Positions 14,731-21,010 of a stretch of 21,010 nt of DNA are shown piece after piece. The stretch's first letter is position 1, and every line of letters starts with the position of its first letter. The notes under the pieces were generated by a model, which had not been told where the DNA came from, did not search any database, and saw nothing but the letters and a program-made list of their open reading frames with translations. The position numbers and the translations under genes are program-made. Source of the stretch: Burkholderiales bacterium (GTDB lineage: Bacteria > Pseudomonadota > Gammaproteobacteria > Burkholderiales > Burkholderiaceae_C). The stretch is from positions 1 through 21,010 of the forward strand of contig CANBSV010000044.1 in NCBI GenBank assembly GCA_947372225.1, read 5' to 3'.

Positions 14731-15513
14731 ATGCAAACCTGCTTCGACACCCTCACCCCCCTGGCGCGCGCTGCGGTGCCGGATCACTCCACGCCGTTTT
14801 CGCCTGCGCTCGTGCTGTGGGAAGACATGCTGCCCGGTGGTGCGCACTGGTCGGGCGTGCTGCGCCGTGGCACCACGCTGCGGCTGACCGACCTCGAAGG
14901 CCGCGCCAACGTGTCGGCGCTGTTCTTCAACCAGGAAGAAAAGACCGAGCGCTACAACATGCCCGACACGCTGAAGGCGCAGCACACCGCGCATCTCACT
15001 CGCGGCCATGCGCTGTATTCCGACATGGGCCGGGTGCTGTGCTCCATTCCCGACGACAGCTGTGGCTGGCACGACACCGTGTGCGGCGTGATGGACGCAG
15101 CGACCTCGCACCAGCGCTTCGGCGAGGCCAACTACCAGCAGCACCGCAACGCGATGCAGCGCAACGGACACGACGGCTTCGTGGTCGAGTTGGCCAAGTG
15201 GGGTCTGGACAAGCGCGACCTGGTCGCCAACGTGAACTTCTTCAGCAAGGCGGTGGCCGATGCCGCCGGCCGGCTGCGATTCGACACCGCACACCGCGCC
15301 AGCGGCCAGCACGTCGACGTGCGCTTCGAGATGAACGTGCTGGTGGTGCTGTCGGCCGCGCCGCACCCGCTCGACCCGGCCACCACCTATGCGCCCACGC
15401 CGGTGGGCCTGACCGCCTGGCGATCGGGCACCGCCGGCGCCGACGACATCTGCCGCCGCCACTGCGCCGAGAACGACCGCGGCTTCATCAACACCGAAAG
15501 GGGCTTCCTGTGA
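14731..15513 (+). CDS. Carboxyguanidine deiminase subunit, UAAP1-type DUF1989 protein
   Basis: A 260-residue DUF1989 protein of the urea amidolyase-associated protein 1 type, formerly thought to assist urea carboxylase. UAAP1 and UAAP2 are known to form the heteromeric carboxyguanidine deiminase CgdAB, which converts carboxyguanidine to allophanate plus ammonia; I leave the A/B letter open. Visible landmarks are WEDMLPGGAHWSGVLRRGTTLRL (30-52), LEGRANVSALFFN, the motif DSCGWHDTVCG (109-119), and LDKRDLVANVNFF (159-171). The DxCGxHDT and KRDxVxNxNFF motifs recur in the next gene, so the subunits are paralogous; Cys111 and His114 are candidates for catalysis or metal binding by conservation only. 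The stop overlaps the next start as TGATG. ATG 14731 has no clear Shine-Dalgarno, and a structured spacer precedes it. Confidence 0.9.
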   Translation: MQTCFDTLTPLARAAVPDHSTPFSPALVLWEDMLPGGAHWSGVLRRGTTLRLTDLEGRANVSALFFNQEEKTERYNMPDTLKAQHTAHLTRGHALYSDMGRVLCSIPDDSCGWHDTVCGVMDAATSHQRFGEANYQQHRNAMQRNGHDGFVVELAKWGLDKRDLVANVNFFSKAVADAAGRLRFDTAHRASGQHVDVRFEMNVLVVLSAAPHPLDPATTYAPTPVGLTAWRSGTAGADDICRRHCAENDRGFINTERGFL

Positions 15514-16178
15514 TGTCCGCCACCGTGGAAAGCACGCTCAACCCCGCCGATGCGGTGATCGACGAGACCTGCCTGGCCGGCGACCCGTGGGCCAAGATCG
15601 TGAAGAAGGGCCAGACCCTGCGCATCGTCGACCTTGAAGGCAATCAGGCGGTCGACACCATCTTCTACAGCGCGGCCGATGTCGGCGAGCGCTACAGCCT
15701 GACCCACACCATCCAGGCGCAAGGCGCGATGTACCTGACGCTGGGCTCGGTGCTGATGTCGAGCGAAGGCCGTCCCATGCTCACCATCACCGCGGACACC
15801 TGCGGCCGCCACGACACGCTGGGCGGGGCGTGCTCCTGCGAGAGCAACACCGTGCGTTACGCGCTCGAAAAGCGCTACATGCACAGCTGCCGCGACAGCT
15901 TCATGCTGGCGCTGTCGCACACCGACGATGGCACGGGCGACATCCCCCGCCTGACCAAGCGCGACGTGGTGTCGAACATCAACTTCTTCATGAACGTGCC
16001 CGTCACGACCGAAGGCCGTCTGACCTTCGAGGACGGCATCTCCGCGCCTGGCAAGTACGTCGAGATGCGCGCCGAGATGGACGTGGTGGTGCTGGTGTCG
16101 AACTGTCCGCAACTGAACAACCCGTGCAACGGCTACAACCCGACGCCGGTGCGCTTTCTGGTCTGGGATCCCGTTTGA
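15513..16178 (+). CDS. Carboxyguanidine deiminase subunit, UAAP2-type DUF1989 protein
   Basis: A 221-residue DUF1989 protein, the usual partner of UAAP1 and placed just before the carboxylase gene. Landmarks are VKKGQTLRIVDLEGNQAVDTIFY (30-52), YSLTHTIQAQGAMYLTLGSVLMS, DTCGRHDTLGGACSCE (96-110), LTKRDVVSNINFFMNV (147-162), and the C-terminal YNPTPVRFLVWDPV. The DTCGRHDT motif parallels the first subunit; the extra cysteines of GACSCE are seen only here. It should act with the upstream subunit on carboxyguanidine in the cytoplasm. The ATG overlaps the upstream stop (TGATG), with AAGGGG nine bases before it, so translation is coupled and a fixed subunit ratio is plausible. A terminator-like hairpin starts about ten bases after its stop codon. 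Confidence 0.92.
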   Translation: MSATVESTLNPADAVIDETCLAGDPWAKIVKKGQTLRIVDLEGNQAVDTIFYSAADVGERYSLTHTIQAQGAMYLTLGSVLMSSEGRPMLTITADTCGRHDTLGGACSCESNTVRYALEKRYMHSCRDSFMLALSHTDDGTGDIPRLTKRDVVSNINFFMNVPVTTEGRLTFEDGISAPGKYVEMRAEMDVVVLVSNCPQLNNPCNGYNPTPVRFLVWDPV

Positions 16179-16187
16179 GGCTTCCAC

Positions 16188-16214
16188 CGCGCCGGACGAC
16201 CGGCGTGCGTTTTT
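16188..16214 (+). terminator. Intrinsic-terminator-like hairpin inside the operon
   Basis: CGCCGG (16190-16195), loop ACGA, CCGGCG (16200-16205), extended by one G-U and one C-G pair to 8 bp, then three bases before TTTTT (16210-16214). It lies in the 75-base gap between the deiminase and carboxylase genes. As a partial terminator it would lower carboxylase and hydrolase transcription relative to the deiminase. Confidence 0.65.
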
Positions 16215-16253
16215 CCTGATCGCAGGACGACCTGCCTTCCCGCCGAGTCCGCC

Positions 16254-19200
16254 ATGTTCAACAAGGTCCTGATTGCCAACCGCGGCGCCATTGCCTGCCG
16301 CATCATCCGCACGCTCAAGCGCCTGGGCGTGGGCTCGGTGGCGGTGTATTCCGAAGCCGATGCCGGCGCGCTGCACGTGACGATGGCCGACGAGTCGGTG
16401 TGCATCGGCCCCGCACCGGTGGCCGCGAGCTACCTCAACAGCGCGCGGCTCATCGAGGCCGCGCTGGCCACTGGCGCGCAGGCCATCCACCCCGGCTACG
16501 GCTTCCTGTCCGAAAACGCCAGCTTCGTCGAGGCCTGCGAGGCCGCCGGACTCGTGTTCCTGGGCCCGACGCCGCAGCAAATGCGCCTCTTTGGCCTGAA
16601 GCACACGGCGCGCGCGCTGGCCACATCAAGCGGCGTGCCGCTGCTGCCGGGCACCGGCTTGCTGGCCGATCTGGACGAGGCGCTGGCCAGCGCCGAACGC
16701 ATCGGCTACCCCGTCATGCTCAAGAGCAGCGCGGGCGGCGGCGGCATCGGCATGCAGATGTGCGCCGGCGCTGACGAGCTGCGCGGCGCGTTCGAGACGG
16801 TTCGGCGCCTCGCGCAGTCCAACTTCTCCGACGCGGGCGTGTTCATCGAGCGCTACATCAGCGACGCGCGCCACATCGAGGTGCAGGTGTTCGGCGACGG
16901 CGCTGGGCGCGTGCTGGCCATTGGGGACCGCGACTGTTCGCTGCAGCGGCGCAACCAGAAGGTCGTCGAAGAGGCCCCCGCGCCGCACCTGCGGCCCGAA
17001 GTGCGCGCCGCGCTGCACGACACCGCGCGCCGGCTGGCTCAGGCGGCGAGCTACCGCTCGGCGGGCACCGTCGAGTTCGTCGTCGATGCGCGCACGCAGG
17101 ACTTCTACTTTCTGGAAGTCAACGCGCGGCTGCAAGTCGAGCACGGTGTGACCGAGGCGGTCACCGGCGTCGATCTGGTCGAGTGGATGGTGCAGCTGGG
17201 CTCGGGCGACATGCCCGCGCTCGATGGCTTGCACATCACGCAAGCCGGGCACGCGGTGCAAGCGCGCCTGTACGCCGAAGACCCGTACAAGAACTTCCAG
17301 CCGGCCACCGGCGTGCTCACGCAGGTGAGCTTTCCGGCCGACCTGCGCGTGGACACCTGGATCGAGCGCGGCACCGAAGTCACCGCCTACTACGACCCGA
17401 TGCTGGCCAAGCTCATCGCCCACGGCAGCGACCGCGATGACGCCATCGCCAAGCTGTCGGCCGCGCTCAGGGCGAGCCGCGTCGATGGCGTCGAATCGAA
17501 CCTCGATTACCTGCGCGGCGTGATGCATTTCGATCCGTTCGTGGCGGGCTCGCACACCACGCGCAGCCTGGCGTCGTTTGCCGCGCCGAGCCGTGCTTTC
17601 GATGTGATCTCGCCGGGCGTGCAGACCTCGGTGCAAGACTGGCCCGGCCGTCTGGGCTACTGGGACGTGGGCGTGCCGCCGTCGGGACCGATGGATCCGC
17701 TCGCGCTGCGGCTGGCCAACCGGCTGGTGGGCAACGCGCAGGGCGCGGCCGCGCTCGAGATCACCGTGGCCGGACCGGCGCTGCGCTTTCGCTGCGAGGC
17801 GCGCGTGGCGGTGTGCGGCGCGCCGATCGAACTCACGCTTGATGGCCAGGCGCTGGCCATGGGCGCGGCCCATGCCGTGATGCCCGGCCAGACGCTGCGC
17901 ATCGGCCGCGTCGGCCAGGGTGCGCCCGGCGCCGACGGCGCGGCCACCAGCGCGGGCTGCCGCGCCTACCTGGCGGTGGCCGGTGGTCTGGATGTGCCCG
18001 ACTACCTGGGCAGCGGCTCGACCTTCACGCTCGGGCAGTTCGGCGGCCACGGCGGGCGCGTGCTGCGCGGCGGCGATGTGCTGCATCTGGGCGCAGCGGC
18101 CGACGTGCCGCCAATCAGCCCCGCGCAGGCGGCTGCGCTCACCTCGCACCACGGCACGCACTGGGACATCGGCGTGCTGGTGGGCCCGCACGCGGCGCCT
18201 GACTTCTTCACCCCCGACGACATCGCCACCTTCTTCGCTACCGACTGGCAGGTGCACTACAACTCCAGCCGCACCGGCGTGCGCCTGATCGGCCCCAAGC
18301 CCACCTGGGCGCGCACCGACGGCGGCGAGGCCGGGCTGCACCCGTCGAACATTCACGACAACGCCTACGCGATCGGCGCGATCGACTTCACCGGTGACAT
18401 GCCGGTGATCCTCGGCCCCGACGGCCCGAGCCTGGGCGGCTTCGTGTGCCCGGCCACCGTGGTGCAGGCCGAGCTGTGGAAGCTGGGGCAGCTGTCGCCG
18501 GGCAACACCGTGCGCTTCAAGCCACTCACACTCGATGAAGCCCGCGCGCTGGCGCAGGGCCAGGATGCGGTGCTTGCGCCGGCGGCTGTCGTGTCGACCC
18601 CGTCCGCGCCATCGAGCCGTGGCGTCGCCCTGGCCGATGCCGCCGTGCTGCACCGCCGCGCTGCCGGCGACGACGGCATCGAGATCGTCTACCGCCGCGC
18701 CGGTGACGCCTATGTGCTGATCGAATTCGGCGAGTTGAAGCTTGACCTCACGCTGCGCTTCCATGTGCACGCGCTGATGCAGCGTCTGCAGGCCTGGCGC
18801 GACGAAGGCCGCCTGCCCGGCATCGTCGACCTCACCCCGGGCATCCGCTCGCTGCAGGTGCACTACGACCCGTCATGCCTGAGCCTGGCCGCGCTGATGG
18901 ACGTGCTGCTCGACGCGCAAGACGGCGCCGTGGCGATTGCCGACATCGAAGTGCCCAGCCGCACCGTGTGGCTGCCGCTGTCGTGGGACGACGCGGCCAC
19001 CCGGCTGGCGATCGACAAGTACATGCAGTCGGTGCGCTCGGACGCGCCCTGGTGCCCGAGCAACATCGAGTTCATCCGCCGCATCAACGGGCTGGACGAC
19101 ATCCAGGCGGTGTACGACACGCTGTTCGAGGCCAGCTACCTGGTGCTCGGGCTGGGTGATGTGTACCTGGGCGCGCCGGTGGCCACGCCGCTCGACCCGC

Positions 19201-19946
19201 GCCACCGGCTGGTCACCACCAAGTACAACCCGGCCCGCACCTGGACGCCCGAGAACGCGGTGGGCATCGGCGGCGCCTACCTGTGCGTGTACGGCATGGA
19301 AGGCCCCGGCGGCTACCAGTTCGTCGGGCGCACCGTGCAGATGTGGAACCGCTGGCGCGATGCGCGTCAGGGCGCGCGCGATTTCGAGCCCGGCAAGCCG
19401 TGGCTGCTGCGCTTTTTCGACCAGTTGCGCTTCTACCCGGTGGGTGCGGACGAGCTGCTCACGATGCGCGACGACTTCGTCGCCGGGCGCACCCACCTGC
19501 GCATCGAGGAAGCCACGTTCAAGCTCGCCGACTACCAGCGCTACCTGCGCGACAACGAGCCCTCGATCACCGCCTTCAAGACGCGCCAGCAAGCCGCGTT
19601 TGAAGACGAACGTGAGCGCTGGCGCGTGGCCGGCGTGGCCGAGACCGTCGACGAGCGTGTCGATGCCGATGCCGAGGCGCGCGCCGCCGCGGCCAGCGCC
19701 TTCGATGGCGAGGTGGTCACCTCCGAGGTCTCAGGTGGTGTGTGGTCGGTGCTCGCGACCAAAGGCAGCACGGTGCGCGCCGGCGACACGCTGCTGGTGG
19801 TCGAGTCCATGAAGATGGAAATCACCGTGCTCGCGCCGCGCGACGGCGTGGTCCACGAGGTGCTGTGCGCCGAGGGCCAGCCCGTCACCGCCGGCCAGCC
19901 GCTGGTCCTGTTGAGCGAGTGCGCTCCCAACCCCGCAACCGAGTGA
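16254..19946 (+). CDS. Biotin-dependent guanidine carboxylase (urea carboxylase family)
   Basis: A 1230-residue single-chain carboxylase. Residues 1-445 are the biotin carboxylase: IANRGAIACRIIRTLKRLG, HPGYGFLSENASF, the glycine loop from Lys157 (KSSAGGGGIGM), and VNARLQVEHGVTE (289-301). Residues about 446-1050 are the carboxyltransferase made of a KipA-like part (ISPGVQTSVQDWPGRLGYWD) and a KipI-like part (GIEIVYRRAGDAYVLIEFGE). The C-terminus (about 1155-1225) is a biotin carrier domain with biotinyl Lys1187 in VVESMKMEI. It fixes bicarbonate with ATP onto urea or guanidine. The guanidine riboswitch and deiminase genes argue for guanidine, giving carboxyguanidine; the sequence alone does not settle this, and I could not map the substrate-discriminating residue with confidence. 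It should need a biotin ligase encoded elsewhere. The ATG has only a weak GAG upstream and follows a terminator-like hairpin. Confidence 0.92.
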   Translation: MFNKVLIANRGAIACRIIRTLKRLGVGSVAVYSEADAGALHVTMADESVCIGPAPVAASYLNSARLIEAALATGAQAIHPGYGFLSENASFVEACEAAGLVFLGPTPQQMRLFGLKHTARALATSSGVPLLPGTGLLADLDEALASAERIGYPVMLKSSAGGGGIGMQMCAGADELRGAFETVRRLAQSNFSDAGVFIERYISDARHIEVQVFGDGAGRVLAIGDRDCSLQRRNQKVVEEAPAPHLRPEVRAALHDTARRLAQAASYRSAGTVEFVVDARTQDFYFLEVNARLQVEHGVTEAVTGVDLVEWMVQLGSGDMPALDGLHITQAGHAVQARLYAEDPYKNFQPATGVLTQVSFPADLRVDTWIERGTEVTAYYDPMLAKLIAHGSDRDDAIAKLSAALRASRVDGVESNLDYLRGVMHFDPFVAGSHTTRSLASFAAPSRAFDVISPGVQTSVQDWPGRLGYWDVGVPPSGPMDPLALRLANRLVGNAQGAAALEITVAGPALRFRCEARVAVCGAPIELTLDGQALAMGAAHAVMPGQTLRIGRVGQGAPGADGAATSAGCRAYLAVAGGLDVPDYLGSGSTFTLGQFGGHGGRVLRGGDVLHLGAAADVPPISPAQAAALTSHHGTHWDIGVLVGPHAAPDFFTPDDIATFFATDWQVHYNSSRTGVRLIGPKPTWARTDGGEAGLHPSNIHDNAYAIGAIDFTGDMPVILGPDGPSLGGFVCPATVVQAELWKLGQLSPGNTVRFKPLTLDEARALAQGQDAVLAPAAVVSTPSAPSSRGVALADAAVLHRRAAGDDGIEIVYRRAGDAYVLIEFGELKLDLTLRFHVHALMQRLQAWRDEGRLPGIVDLTPGIRSLQVHYDPSCLSLAALMDVLLDAQDGAVAIADIEVPSRTVWLPLSWDDAATRLAIDKYMQSVRSDAPWCPSNIEFIRRINGLDDIQAVYDTLFEASYLVLGLGDVYLGAPVATPLDPRHRLVTTKYNPARTWTPENAVGIGGAYLCVYGMEGPGGYQFVGRTVQMWNRWRDARQGARDFEPGKPWLLRFFDQLRFYPVGADELLTMRDDFVAGRTHLRIEEATFKLADYQRYLRDNEPSITAFKTRQQAAFEDERERWRVAGVAETVDERVDADAEARAAAASAFDGEVVTSEVSGGVWSVLATKGSTVRAGDTLLVVESMKMEITVLAPRDGVVHEVLCAEGQPVTAGQPLVLLSECAPNPATE

Positions 19947-19953
19947 GGCCCTG

Positions 19954-21010
19954 ATGCGACTCGACCTGTCTTTCGGCGCGCTGCGCGCGCGCTATCTCGA
20001 CGGCACCCTCACGCCCGTGCAACTTGTCACCCAGCTGCACGCGCAGATCGAGGCCGAAGAAGCCGCACTGCCGCGGCACGTGTGGATCCATCGTCTGAGC
20101 CTGGCCGAGCTGACCGCCCATGCGCGCGCGCTCGAAGGCCGCGATGCGGCCACGCTGCCGCTGTACGGCATTCCGTTTGCCATCAAGGACAACATCGACC
20201 TGGCCGGCGTGCCCACCACCGCCGCCTGCCCCGACTACGCCTACACGCCCGAGCGCAGCGCCACCGTGGTGCAGCGGCTGATCGACGCCGGCGCCATTCC
20301 TGTGGGCAAGACCAACCTCGACCAGTTCGCCACCGGCCTGGTGGGCGTGCGCTCGCCGTATGGCGCGTGCCGCAATGCGATCGATCCCGAGTTCGTGTCG
20401 GGCGGCTCGTCGTCGGGCTCGGCCGTGGCGGTGGCGCTGGGGCTTGCGAGTTTTTCGCTGGGCACCGACACCGCAGGGTCGGGGCGCGTGCCGGCGATGT
20501 TCAACAACCTGATCGGCCTCAAGCCCAGCCTCGGGCGCTTGCCCGGCACCGGCGTGGTGCCGGCGTGCCGCACGCTGGACACCGTGTCGGTGTTCGCGCT
20601 CACCGCGGCCGATGCCGCCACGGTGCTGGCCGCCGCGCAAGGCCCCGATCCGCAAGATGCCTATTCGCGCAGCCTTCCGCCGCACGGGCGCAACTTCGGC
20701 GCCGGCGCGTTTCGCTTCGGCGTGCCGCGTGGGCAGGATCTGGCGTTCTACGGCAACGCGCAGGGTCTGGCGCATTTCTCCCAGGCGGTGGGTCTGCTGA
20801 TCGCGCTGGGCGGCACGCCGGTCGAGATCGACCTGACGCCGTTTCGCAGCGTGGCCACCTTGCTCTACGAAGGCCCGTGGGTGGCCGAGCGATATGCGGC
20901 GATCCGCGAGTTCATCGAGACCCGGCCCGAGTCGCTGCACCCGGTCACGCGGGCCATCACCGAGGCCGGCGGGCGCATCAGCGCGGCCGATGCCTTTGCC
21001 GCGCTGTACC
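19954..21010 (+). CDS. atzF: Allophanate hydrolase (5' part; gene runs off the right edge)
   Basis: The first 352 codons of an amidase-signature enzyme are visible. The Ser-cisSer-Lys triad is intact: Lys78 in PFAIKDN, cis-Ser152 in GGSSSGSAVAV, and nucleophile Ser176 in DTAGSGRVP. The spacings of 74 and 24 residues equal those of the Pseudomonas AtzF triad (Lys91, Ser165, Ser189). The LPLYGIPFAIKDNIDLAG and FNNLIGLKPSLGRLPGTG segments are typical of allophanate hydrolases. It hydrolyses allophanate; the product then loses CO2, finishing guanidine nitrogen release. The C-terminal domain that acts on N-carboxycarbamate in longer forms is beyond the window, so whether this is the long or short form is unknown. 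The start ATG has GAGG five bases upstream and lies seven bases after the carboxylase stop. Confidence 0.95.
   Translation, partial: MRLDLSFGALRARYLDGTLTPVQLVTQLHAQIEAEEAALPRHVWIHRLSLAELTAHARALEGRDAATLPLYGIPFAIKDNIDLAGVPTTAACPDYAYTPERSATVVQRLIDAGAIPVGKTNLDQFATGLVGVRSPYGACRNAIDPEFVSGGSSSGSAVAVALGLASFSLGTDTAGSGRVPAMFNNLIGLKPSLGRLPGTGVVPACRTLDTVSVFALTAADAATVLAAAQGPDPQDAYSRSLPPHGRNFGAGAFRFGVPRGQDLAFYGNAQGLAHFSQAVGLLIALGGTPVEIDLTPFRSVATLLYEGPWVAERYAAIREFIETRPESLHPVTRAITEAGGRISAADAFAALY

Noticed and set aside
16254..21010. Reading the carboxylase and hydrolase as a urea amidolyase system for urea
   Set aside because: The guanidine-I riboswitch and the two deiminase genes in the same operon favour guanidine; urea as a side substrate cannot be excluded from sequence.
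1..21010. Mobile elements, CRISPR arrays, tRNA or rRNA genes
   Set aside because: No transposase or integrase motifs, no regularly spaced repeats, and no tRNA-like cloverleaf or rRNA signature were seen on either strand.

Overview
The window is chromosomal DNA from a high-GC proteobacterium, most likely a beta-proteobacterium of the Burkholderiales (Comamonadaceae or Leptothrix/Rubrivivax-like). The basis is strong G/C bias at third codon positions, an rpe-gph pair, an Fpr-type ferredoxin-NADP reductase ending in a VEQ tail, and the protein sequences overall. This placement is inference; there is no rRNA marker. I saw no mobile element, CRISPR array, tRNA or rRNA.

Left part (1-4475): the start of a Prx5-type peroxiredoxin gene (minus strand, cut by the window edge) diverges from a plus-strand pair. 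The first of the pair is a 790-residue natural fusion of an HSL-family esterase with a type I Baeyer-Villiger monooxygenase. Four bases downstream begins a RibA-type GTP cyclohydrolase II with a degenerate RibB-like N-terminal half. Converging on these is a small CxxC...CxxC zinc-ribbon gene.

Middle part (4475-12280): gph and rpe overlap on the minus strand. Divergent from them are an RND efflux permease with an altered proton-relay region, its periplasmic adaptor, and fpr. Convergent to fpr are a short-chain dehydrogenase and a second zinc-ribbon gene, a clear paralogue of the first. The two zinc-ribbon genes also share a 12-base upstream motif and a leader hairpin.

Right part (12280-21010) is the most informative: a guanidine-I (ykkC) riboswitch followed by an ABC permease, an ABC ATPase, two DUF1989 proteins (UAAP1 and UAAP2, the two subunits of carboxyguanidine deiminase), a biotin-dependent 'urea carboxylase' best read as guanidine carboxylase, and allophanate hydrolase (cut by the window edge). 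Together they would sense guanidine, import it (inferred), carboxylate it with ATP and bicarbonate, deiminate carboxyguanidine to allophanate, and hydrolyse allophanate to ammonia and CO2. Unusual points are the absence of a substrate-binding-protein gene between the riboswitch and the permease, a spacer with five consecutive predicted hairpins between the transporter and enzyme genes, and an intrinsic-terminator-like element just ahead of the carboxylase gene.
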